NCBI GenBank assembly: GCA_032358165.1
Contig: JAALGY010000038.1
Location: forward strand, 2,232,001-2,296,000
Length of the DNA: 64,000 bases
Direction of reading: 5' to 3'
DNA from: Diplosphaera chodatii
Lineage: Eukaryota; Chlorophyta; Trebouxiophyceae; Prasiolales; Stichococcaceae
Made by a program: the position numbers and the translations under genes. This document shows positions 47,590 to 57,351 of this stretch, piece after piece; the first letter of the stretch is position 1, and each line of letters starts with the position of its first letter. The notes under the pieces are model-generated. The model was not told the DNA's origin. It searched no databases and was given only the letters and a program-made list of their open reading frames with translations.

Positions 47590-48284
47590 CCTGAAGCTCA
47601 GCCGTGCGCAGCCGCGCAGGCGGCGGTGCCACTGCTGTGCTGGCACACCGCCGCTGCTGCTACAGTACCGGAGGTACCCCGACGATGCGCCGATGTAGGC
47701 AGTGTCACCAGCAGAAGGTATCGCTGGCGGATCCCGAGGGAATCAGCAGCCTTTCTGCTGCGAGGCTGCAGCACCGTCGGTCAGATACCACCTCAATGGT
47801 AGTAGTCGTGTTCTAGAAGTGCGCGCTCATGCACTGCCCGCTTCGCGATGGAAATAGTGCTGCCGGTGTCACGACGCCACGGTATCAGGGACCTTGCGAT
47901 CGCTCTGTGAACTCTCCTCAGGCGACGTCACGCTCTTGCGCTGCCCTACGGCAAGGTCCTTTCGGTACAGCTGGCTATGACGCTGACACAGTCTGGCGGT
48001 GCGAAGGAAAGCTGTGCGCCTCTGTGTCAATCTGGCACCCCCACATGATACAGAGATAATCATAGACTGTTGCAAGTGTTTTTGCACCCACAGTGGCAAC
48101 ACACGCTGTGACCCGTAGGGTCGGTCAGACCGGTGACTGGCGCTCGAGGGCGGGTTTCGGCGGCTGCCGCAGGGCGGCTGATCAGGTGCTTTGTTGTTGC
48201 AGGATGACGCAGAGACTGCAGTGCGGTTGCGCAATCTTGACCGATTGCGGTGCCTGTGCTCGACTCATCTCTGGCACTGTCAAT
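47590..48284. promoter_or_regulatory. Divergent promoter region, esterase (-) / ankyrin protein (+)
   Basis: 695 bases between the two divergent starts. An open frame runs into the ankyrin gene from 48093 but its first 64 codons lack features; the ATG at 48285 is preferred because it opens a typical transit peptide. No core promoter element could be named. Confidence 0.4.
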
Positions 48285-50773
48285 ATGGCAGCCTCTCAAG
48301 TTTGCCGAACGCCGGCCGCTGCATGCCCGCCGCCAGCCTGCCCGAGTCATGCATCCTTCTGCAATGCGCAACTCCACTCCAAACCCCTTAGGCAATGCGC
48401 CACACCACTGACAGCAGCAGCAAGCACAATATGTCAGCAACGGCGCAGCGGCCGGGTTGCTGTGTCCGATAAAGAGCGGCAGTATCGGGCTGATTTCGAG
48501 AAGCGGATTGAAGAGGAGGATGCAGCCGTCGAGGCCGAGGCAGCGCCCAGCATGGAGGACCAGCTGCAGGCGCTGCGGGACCAGGGGCCGCCGCCGGGCA
48601 TGAGCCACGAGGATTTCCAGCAGCAGATGGCGCAGTATGAGCAGGCCATGCAGGACCCAGCGGTGCGCACAGCTGCATGAAGCCCGAGTTTACCGCTGAG
48701 TATTGCCTTGCGTCCTACACTCACGCACCGCATGTGGTGGCAGCCTGATGCCTCAACGATCGTGCCCATACCGGCGCACAACATGAGTGCACGCGCATGG
48801 CACCTGCCGGCAGCCAGCATGCAGCCACCCGGTCCCCCAATCTGCACGGGCAGGCGCCCACGAGGTCTTCGGGCCCCAGGGTATAGTGATGTCGTGCGTG
48901 CAGCTGCTTTGATTACCTTGCCTGTGCTCATCATGCGCAGACGCGGCGGCGGATGGAGGAGATGCAGGCGGCGGCGGCGCGGCCCGAGGTGCAGCAGGAG
49001 ATGGCGCAGATGGCGGCGGTCATGCAGAACAAGGACCTCATGGACCGCATGCAGCAGCTCAAGGTGCGGTTCTGCATGCCGCCGGCCCACAACACCCCCT
49101 CACTCCGCCACAAATGCTGCAACCCTGAGGAGAGCCGTGCGTGACTGCGCCACTCGCCGACGCACGAGCGCTGGCGCTGCCCCACCGTCCTCACCATCGC
49201 CCCTGTGGTACGCACAGGGCGATGAGATGCTGGCACGGATAGACGAGATGCAGGTGAGGCATGCATTGCGTGCCCTGCGCAAGCTGCATGGCTGGAGCTG
49301 CATGACGTGTGACATGGCCGCCGACAGCAGATGGTGGGGATGCACCCAGGGCAGCAGCTGCCAATCCTCTTGGGGAGCTGGCTCACAGGAACCTGACTCA
49401 CTCCGTGCAGGACGGCCGCGAGCCTCGTGGCGATCCAACACACAGTGTGGTCAAACTCAATTTTCACGTCTTCTGCCTTACGCCGCCGCATTTGGTGCTG
49501 CAGGAGGACCCAGAGTTTGCGGACTTCTTCGGGGCGGTGCAGTCGGGCGGCATGGCCGCGCTGCAGCAGTACATGGGCAACCCGGACTTCCTGGCCAAGC
49601 TGGGCGAGCGCATCGGCGACATCGACCTGGCGCTGCCCGGCGAGAAGCGGCCGGCGGCCCCCCCCGGAGCGGCCGCCGCCGCCCCGCCGGGCGCCCAGGC
49701 CCCGCCGGAGATCGAGAACCTGCTGCAGGCCGCCAAGTGAGGCTGCCTGTTGAGATGGCCTGCGGGAAGCCATCCGGCCGCTGCTCAGCGCTCATGCTCA
49801 CAGCCGCAAAACAGGCATGCAGCATGCCGGCCGTGGTGGTGTTTGGGTATCCGCGGGGTGTCCCACATCGGAAGTGCCATGTGGCAGGTACGGCGACCTG
49901 GAGGCGACGGAGGACCTCATCGCGGTGGGCCACGACACCAACGCCACCGACGCAGAGAAGCGCACGCCGCTGCACTACTCTGTCGCTTACAGGTATGGGG
50001 AGGTGGACCTGGCTTGCCGTAACACAATGGCGACGTCAGGGCAGGTCACGCATACACCATCGCCGTGCTGCGATGCCACCATGGGGTCCAGCGCGCTGGC
50101 GGTCGGTGAGCTCCTGTCGCCTCCGGACGTGCAGGCACCTGCCGATTGCGGAGGAGCTGCTGCGGGCGGGCGCTGATGTGGAGGCGCGTGACAGCAAGGG
50201 CAACACGCCGCTGCACTACGCCGCCGGCTACGGCCGGTGCGCCCCCAGACCACCATTTTGGTCCAGCGGGAGCCTTGCCGGCAGGAACATGCTGCTGCTC
50301 TGGCAGCCAGCCTGTCGAGTCGGAGGCAGCACGCTGCTGCTGTCTGTCGGCGTGATCGCTCCGCCGGAGCGCATGCTTGCAAGGCAGCATGGTGCAGCTG
50401 GGCTTCAGATGGTCTTGATGGTCTTGGCAACCCGTCCCCAAACCTCAGCTGTGCGTCGCTGCTGCTGCAGCGGCGAGTTCGTGGCGCGGCTGCTGGAGGC
50501 GGGTGCCAGCGGCACCGTCAAGAACGACAGCGACCACACGCCCTACGAGCTCGTTAGGTGTGCATCCAGCTCGTGCAGGGTGTCGTCTCGCAGCATGCTG
50601 CCATGGTGACTTGCATGTTTCAGTGTTTCTTTCGGTATGCTTGCACGGATGTGCTGCCTGGCGCTGACGCTGAGGGTGTGTGAGCATGTGTGCGGTGCAG
50701 CATGGAGCAGCGGAACCCGCTGAACCAGGAGCTGGAGACGCTGGAACAGCTGCAGAGGGCAGCCGGCGCCTGA
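48285..50773 (+). CDS. AKR2-like STI1/ankyrin-repeat protein with predicted plastid transit peptide
   Basis: Eight exons close in phase: 48285-48662, 48941-49063, 49219-49254, 49504-49736, 49888-49992, 50135-50236, 50471-50557, 50701-50773 (stop TGA), 378 residues. Residues 1-60 are Ala/Ser/Cys/Pro-rich with Arg and no acids (MAASQVCRTPAAACPPPACP), a clear plastid presequence. Then come charged helices (SDKERQYRADFEKRIEEED), Met/Gln-rich helices (EVQQEMAQMAAVMQNKDLMD), an STI1/HOP-like unit (DPEFADFFGAVQSGGMAALQ, MGNPDFLAKLGERIGD, about 180-222), a Pro/Ala linker, and three ankyrin units (TPLHYSVAYRYG; AEELLRAGADVEARDSKGNT with PLHYAAGYGR; VARLLEAGASGTVKNDSDHT). This is the layout of AKR2, a cytosolic chaperone for plastid outer-envelope proteins; here the protein would be inside the plastid, closer in place to LTD/GDC1 or Tic40. 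A role as a stromal targeting chaperone is inferred. Confidence 0.82.
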
Positions 50774-51616
50774 TGGAACACTGTTTCGTTGAACCCTCAT
50801 GCGCCCTGCCATGGATGCCGTGGCTAGACAGCTCTGGACAGTCTAGTGTACCAGTTCCCAGGCCTATCAGTGTAGCTGTGCTGCATTCGCTGGACATCGC
50901 CGCGACGAACAACGAGCTGATAGCAGAGGTCACACCGTCCCCAGTGCCCGCATTGGGTGCCCTGTCAGCATACAATGGCGCGTGCTGACAGGCAGGAGGC
51001 AGCCGAACTGACCAAGGGGTATCTACATAATCAAACCCCTTAGAACAGACACCTGTCAAGCTTCTCATGCTGGTACCCAGGGTTTAGCCGGCTCTCGTGT
51101 GCAGTAAGTCGGGCGTGCCCCGTAGCCATGCCATTGCACCCTGCTCGCAGCCATCATGTGCTGACCTTTGATGTCTCTGAATGCTTTGCTCACTCGTTGC
51201 GTCCGAATTCCCTCGGCTTGGCCGGCTGTTGAGCACTTCTACCCCAGTAGTCAAAGTAGGTAGTCAACCTCGACACTTACGCACGTGGCCCGTGACGAGG
51301 AGGCTTCGCTTGACTCCACATTCAGCTGTTGGCCGGCGCTGGGCGGTGCTGTGAACCGATGCGAGGCAGCAGCTGCGCTTCGACTCGCGCTGTTTACACC
51401 GCCGCTGATGCATCTGATGCATCTGGGAAGATAGCAGGTTGACATCCTTCCTACGTTTCAACAGCCAGGGCAGCGGACCGCTGCAACAAGCTTGATCGAG
51501 CAACACAGTTGTCGCAGATCAGATCGTCAGACTTTCTGTTGCAATGGCCCGCTCGGCATAAGTTGGGTCCTTAAGGGCCTGTCCCACTGTTGCTGCCGAT
51601 TGGCTCCCCGTGCCGC
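50774..51616. other. Intergenic region
   Basis: 0.84 kb between two + strand genes; 3' end of the ankyrin gene and promoter of the bZIP gene. AT-richer than the exons. No gene, repeat or RNA recognised. Confidence 0.4.
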
Positions 51617-54600
51617 ATGGCGGGCCATATGCCGCGCAGCGGCGGAAGCTTGCACTTGCAGCCAGGTTTGATTGGTATGAGAGGGCGGCAGCCGTCGACG
51701 GACTCGCCGTCGTCCATGAGCCTGGCCGGACTGGCCGGACTGGAGGCAGCCCAGGGCAGCCTGACGTCCAACGCCCTCTTCGGGAGCCTGAACCTGGTGC
51801 GCAGAAGGGATTCAGCCGCCATCATACTGCTGCAGTGTCCGCCTGCCATGCTGCCAGACTGTGCCGGCTGTCCCGGGGTACAATACTGCCCGACCTTGGT
51901 GTTGCAGTCTTACTGCTGATGTCCTGCTGGGTCGAGCTCGGCCCGGTCTCGAAGCAGCAACGCGTTGCAGCACCCACACGCTGGATGTACACGTGCTGAG
52001 CTGCTGCGCCGCTGGCCCTGTGCGCATTGGTTGTGCGCCCCGGCCGCGGGTACCCAGCAGCACCGCGGTCGCACATCATGCTGATGTCGGACCCCGCTGT
52101 GCGCCCACAGGAGGAACTGCTGGGCGGGCGGGAGATGGAGCAGCAGGGCCGGGAGCTGCTGCACAACATGCGGGCGGCGGAGCTGCACCAGCGCGCGCAC
52201 CGGCTGGCGGACGGGGGCTCGGGGCCGCCGCCGGCGGCGCACCTCGCGGGCCTGCCGCCCCCCGAGTTCGGCGGCTTCCCCAAGCCGGACACCACGTGCG
52301 CGTCGGAGCGACCCGCAAGTGCACTGGCCCGCATGTGCACAACAGTTGGAAGCATCTCCCAAAGCATCGCCCACTGCTTGTGTTCATTGGCAAGGCGTGC
52401 TCCTCCTTGCAGGAGGTGTGCCGTCCAATATCTTGTGCCGGTGCCCCACCCACGCTGCCACCTGGCTCGCAGGTCGCTGCCCGCCGGCAAGACCAGCGAC
52501 GACATCTGGCGCGGCCTGGGCATGGACCTGCCCCCCGGCGGCGGCGGCGGCGATGGCTGGCCGTCCGCCTCGGGCCCAGGCCCCACTCCCGACATGAGAC
52601 ACACGGTGATCAGGGGCAGAAGCTATGTTCCTGTGGCAGTGTCCTGTGTTACAGCAGGGTCGCTGGTCCCCCGTGCTGCTCAGTATGTCTCAACAGGCTT
52701 CTGTGTTTCCAGGGTTGCTCTGGCGCAGGAGCCCTGCGTGCCCATTGCGGTCTGTTCTTGCCATTCATGGCTGCGCCCCCGCTGCCCAGGTGCCATCGCC
52801 GCGGGGCGCCGACGCGGCGCAGCCCAGCCTGCCGCCCGCGCTGGGGGGCTACCTGCCCTCTGGCAATGGCAATGTGCGGCCCCCCTCCGGCGGGCCGCCG
52901 GGCACGCCGCCCTCCCCGGCGCAGCAGCAGGCGGCCCTGGAGCTGCAGCTGGAGGCCCTGCAGCAGCAGCAGCGGCTGCAGCAGCACCCGCCGCCGCACC
53001 CCTACCAGCCGCTCCCGCCCGGCGGCGGCGGCGGCCTGGGCGCCACGCAGCCCAGCCTCGCGAGCAGCGTCAGCGGCGTCTCCAGCACAGGCCTCACCCA
53101 CGGTGCGCCCCGACCTTCGGGCGCAGCCAGCGCGCACCCTGCGACTGTTGCACCAACGCTGTGTCACTCTGGATCCGAGTGTGTCTGGAGTGCCCACATC
53201 ACTCATGCAGGAGGGTCTGCTGCCGTGCGGACTGGCATTTGTGATAAGCATCAGCACTAAACCCTGAGGGGGTGTGGACCTGCAGGGCTGGGCACGCTGG
53301 GGGTCTTCAGCAGCGGCAGCACCGAGGTGGCCAGCCACCTCATGTCAGCGGGCGGCTCCGCCTGGTGAGCTGTCATGCCAGGCCACTGACCTCTGTCCTG
53401 TGCCTGGCGCTTGCGTGCTATGACATACACGCCCCACCATCATGATGCACCAGCAGATCCCTGCTCAGACGACGGCGCGTGTCGCCGGCACTTCGTGCCA
53501 ACTCATGCGGGCCTTCAGATCATCACCAACGACAGTGCCTGGCCTGCCTCACCTGCAGGTACAGCCAGCTGGGCCTGCAGCCGGGCCCGGGCGCGGGCCC
53601 CGGGGTGCTGCGCGTCGGCAGCGGCCTGCCGCCGAGCCGGGCGTCGGGCCTGACGGCCGCCGGGCCCATGGCCAACGGCGGCAGCGGCCCCGCGGTGCCC
53701 TCGGCGCTGCAGGGTGCGCAGGCGGCGCTGCAGACCGCGGCCGTGCAGCTGCAGCCGGGCGGCAGCAGCCTCAGCAGCTACGGGTCCATGGGCGGGGCGG
53801 CGCTGCCAGGTGCTGCGCCGTCGCCTCGCCTTGCTCCGCCTCCTGTGCAAGCGGCCGGTGCAATGTGCAGGTCCTACACATGATGCAGTGCTGTGTGGAG
53901 GCGTCGCTGGTGACGCGTCGCACTGGCACAGGAGCTATCTGCCAGGCTGCGCAGACAGCCCTGTGCCAGAACCGAAATGAAAGTCACCATCAACCAGAGA
54001 CGACGATGCGCCTCAGATAAGGTGCTGTCATCAGAGGGTGGGCATTGACACCCTCGTTTCACTGTCCCCAGGCGGCGGCGCCAGCAGCTCGCACCCGGTG
54101 TCGCCGGTCGTCAGCGGCGGCCGCGACCCGCGCGCCGACGGCAGCGTGCGCCGCGGCTCCGCGGGCGCCTACCCCGCCGTGGCCGGCTCGCCCAGGTGGG
54201 GTCAGGGGTCTGGGGCGTTGGGGTTCAGGGCGTTAGGGGGCTAGCTCCCAGGCAACAGGCAGTTCGCAGCCAGGTGTCACAGTGGAGCGCGGGTGTTTGC
54301 TGGGTCATGCATGCTGTCGGGGGGTCACTGCTGGCACCAGTGCTGGGAGGTGTCAGCTGTTTTGCAGCCGCTTGGTGTGTCTCTGTTGCTATGCCAGTGC
54401 CACAAACTCCTGTGATGTCGTGGTGCTGAATGACCAGCAGGTTCAGCTCGCACGCGGCGCTGCCTGGACCGGGGCTGCTGTACGGCGGGGAGCTGCCCCA
54501 GGGTGGACCGCCGGAGCTCCAGGGGCGCCCCGTCACCGACAGCCCCCCGCGCTTCAACGGCGGCAACGCCCGGCCGCAGGCCCTGAACCCCGGCGGCGAG

Positions 54601-56828
54601 TACGTCTCGGGGCGGGGCGCCCTGCCGCTGGGGGCCATGCTGCCGCCGCCCAACCTGGTCATACACTCTGGGGGAGGCGCGCCGTTGCACCGTGGGATGT
54701 CCGCCAACGGCCGCATGCAGGCCGCGCCCGCCAGCCCCCCCGAGCCGGATGCCCTGCAGCGCAGCCCGCCGCGGCCGCCGGCGGCCGGCAGCAGCGGCGG
54801 CGCCCGCCGCCAGCAGCAGCGCTCGCTGTCGCAGCCGGTCGGCGGGGGCATGGCCGTAACAGCCGCCGCCGCCGCCACGGCCGCGGCCACTGGGCTGCCG
54901 CCAGCTGCGGGTGGGTCCAGCTTCGAGGTCCCTGCCCAACCGCGCCAGTTTCTTGTCCCACCCCACGCTCGTCAGAGCCGCACAGCATGTGCCGTGAGAT
55001 GCACGAGCATGCGCAGCACGGTGGCTGTGTACTGGCTGGCCCTGGGCACCGCCAACCGTTCGTCAGTGCTGACCGCGGACGTCAGGCTCCCTCAAAAGAC
55101 GTGCCCACATCTTGGATGATGTTTCGCATGATGCGCGTCACATGCGTTGCTGCAGAGCGCGGCGGCAGGGGCGCGGCCGCCGGCGCGGCCTTCCCGGACA
55201 TCCCGACCGCGGTGCCGCGGGTGCGCGCGGCGCCGGCGGCGGACGACGACTTCGACGTGCGCAGCGAGCTGCGGGGGGAGGCGGGGCGCGGCGGGGGCCG
55301 GGGCCGCGGCAAGGCCCGCGGCCTGTCCGAGCGCGAGAAGGAGCAGCGCGACCTCAAGCGCAAGGTGGGGTTGTGGATTCCAGCATTCCAATTTAGATCT
55401 AGGTCTTTAGCCGCGGCAAGGCCCGCGGCCTGTCCGAGCGCGAGGGGCAGCAGCGCGACCTCAAGCGCAAGGTGCGCCGCGCCCCGGCACCCTGAGGTGC
55501 ACGCGTCCCGCTGTCTGCTGCGGGCAGCGAGGGCGGTGGGCGTGGTGAGTGGCGCGGCACAGCGGGACCGGGTGCCGATGTGGTGGCCCCTTGGCTCGCG
55601 CCGGGTTGGGCGCCGAAAACCCTAAACCCTAAAACCCCCACTCCAGCAGCCGACAGTCCAGGGGGCTGATGGGTGTCCCGGCGCCGCGCTGCAGGAGGCG
55701 AACCGGGAGAGCGCGGCGCGGTCGCGCGACAAGCGGCTCAAGCTGATCGCGGACCTGGAGGTGGAGGTGCAGCAGCTCAAGCGCCAGCACGCCGAGTTCA
55801 AGGTGCGCCCCCCTCGCCGGAGCGCCCACTCAGGGTTCAGTGTCCAGCTCTTGCTGAACCCCCCTGGAGGTGGAGGGGGAGCTCAGGCGCCAGCATGGCG
55901 AGTTCAGGGTGCGGGATGTCATTGCAATCCAGAAGGCAGCGCCTGCGCAGGGTCCGGCAGGTTTCCGAGCGCTGCTCGGTCTACCCCGCTCCATTGTTTG
56001 CTATGTCTTCCAGTTCCTGCTCCAAGCATGGCGCTGAACCGTTCACTCGTGAAGAGACAGTTTCTGGTCGCACCACATGCATGACCTTGTGCTGTCTTCG
56101 CGCCGTGCAGGCCAAGGTGATCGAGAGCACGGTGCCGCGGCCGTCGGTGGAGGCCCTGGAGGAGCGGAAGCGCGCGCTGCGGCGGGTGCGCACCGACCCC
56201 GCCGACTGCGAGGCCAGCATCGCGCACGCGCTGCTGTCCGAGGGCCTGGACATTGCCGCGCTCGCTGCCCAGGTGACTTTACAGAAGTCCAGGGTTCCCA
56301 GTCTTGAACACCGGTGTCCTGGCCCCGCCGCTGCAGCGCTCCCTGCACAGGCATGTCTGCTGGCCCTGTGGCACGAAAGCTTGCAGCTGCACATGTATGG
56401 GACCCAATGCTGCTGAAACCTGCATCTACCCTGATGTGGGGTCGGTGTGCCGACGTCCTCGCTGCTCCCGGCATTGCCCGCAGGTGCAGCAGCAGGTGAG
56501 CCAGGCGGATGTGGAGGCGGCCGCGATGTCAACAGAGGACGACGGCTCGCCGCCGCTGAACCCCGAGGCGCTGGTCGCCGCCAAGCTGGCGGCCGTGCGG
56601 GAGGCGGAGAAGGCGGAAGCAGCGGAAGCAGCGGCAGCAGACGCACAGGACCCTGATGCCGCTGCCGAACCAGCGGACAGGCGCCCCAGCTCGAGCCCCA
56701 CGGCAGCAGGGGCAGACACACTGCCGGCCCCCAAGGCGGTGTCGAATGGGCCCCCTGCTGGGGCCGCGCCAGCAGTCATCGTGCCGGCGCTCGATACGCT
56801 GATCCGCTGCGCTGCCGGCCCGTCTTGA
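51617..56828 (+). CDS. Large bZIP transcription factor
   Basis: Twelve exons close in phase: 51617-51796, 52111-52295, 52473-52605, 52790-53102, 53286-53364, 53559-53809, 54072-54195, 54441-54910, 55156-55364, 55695-55802, 56111-56272, 56484-56828 (stop TGA), 852 residues. Residues 1-600 are mostly Gly/Pro/Gln/Ser-rich low complexity, with charged stretches such as EELLGGREMEQQGRELLHNM and TSDDIWRGLGMDLPPG. An acidic patch (PAADDDFDVRSELRG) precedes the DNA-binding part. The basic region spans exons 9-10: SEREKEQRDLKRK then EANRESAARSRDKRLKLIAD, giving Asn651-x7-Arg659-x9-Leu669 exactly. The zipper is short: Leu669, Leu676, Phe683. The C-terminus has PSVEALEERKRALRRVRTDP and an Ala/Glu-rich tail. 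It should bind ACGT-type sites as a dimer, probably helped by a partner because the zipper is short. Target genes are unknown. Confidence 0.88.
54198..54223 (+). other. G-quadruplex motif at the 5' end of a bZIP intron
   Basis: Four GGGG runs separated by loops of 3, 3 and 4 bases (TCA, TCT, CGTT), starting two bases after the exon end at 54195. It lies on the coding strand, so the pre-mRNA would carry it next to the 5' splice site. Further GGG runs follow to 54240. Confidence 0.75.
55411..55471 (+). pseudogene. Decayed duplicate of bZIP exon 9 end inside the next intron
   Basis: This 61-base stretch matches 55304-55364 (the end of exon 9, encoding RGKARGLSEREKEQRDLKRK) with 3 differences, all in one short patch that changes EKEQ to EGQQ. 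It keeps a GT donor after it and a 'tttag' before it. Using it as an extra exon would break the frame (61 bases between phase-0 exons), so it is most likely a recent non-functional tandem copy. Confidence 0.85.
55616..55638. repeat. Short interstitial telomere-like tract
   Basis: The tract reads aaaaccctaaaccctaaaac plus ccc, i.e. about three units of the plant-type telomere repeat (AAACCCT, with one AAAACCC variant), inside the intron between bZIP exons 9 and 10. It sits between two duplicated exon fragments. Confidence 0.8.
55860..55917 (+). pseudogene. Decayed duplicate of bZIP exon 10 end inside the next intron
   Basis: The sequence around cctggaggtggag ... aggcgccagca ... gcgagttcagggtgcg resembles 55752-55809, the end of exon 10 (DLEVEVQQLKRQHAEFK) plus its donor, with several substitutions and a small deletion. 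It is an older or more diverged copy than the one at 55411-55471 and has no intact frame relation to exon 11. Confidence 0.65.
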
Positions 56829-57351
56829 CCTCGAGACGCTCATCTCAACAACCAGGCATGCGGCTGCAGCACAGCTGGCGGTGTGGACTGGGTGGCAGTC
56901 CGCCCATGCTGCCCAATGCCGGTCATGGCGCATGGGCATCACCAGCGGGAGCAGCTGACGGTACCACAGCTGGTTGAATAGTCTTGACGCTGGATCTCAT
57001 ACCGCGTTTGCATGAAGCTGCTGTGTTTTTGTGGTGAAGCTGCACACTCGAAGTATGCTTCGTTGCTGTCTTCATTCCTTGTAGCTCTTGTCTTATCTTT
57101 TGTCATCGTCGGAACCAGCAAAACCAGTAACATGAACGACAAGCACCGAGCATGTTCAACGCAAGCATTTTTCCCATTAACCTCTGAGCTGCTAGCTGTT
57201 ACTGAGCATGTTCAAAGCATGCAGCACTCTACCAAGCAGACCAAAGCCACTTGAACGTCTTGTCAGGTGCTTGACATCACCATCCCTTCAGCCGTGAGGC
57301 TACATGAACATCAACTTCGTTGTGCAGCACCTGTTGCTGCAGCTGTGTCAA
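56829..57351. other. Convergent intergenic region
   Basis: 523 bases between the bZIP stop and the stop of the CAP gene on the other strand. T-rich compared with its surroundings, as expected for 3' UTRs. No gene seen. Confidence 0.45.

Noticed and set aside
52027..53244. 405-codon continuous + frame
   Set aside because: It runs through introns; only parts (52111-52295 and 52473-52605) are in the coding frame, and the next exon switches frame with correct GT-AG phasing.
55411..55471. Use of the duplicated bZIP segment as an alternative exon
   Set aside because: Its 61-base length breaks the frame between two phase-0 exons, so a clean cassette or mutually exclusive exon is unlikely.
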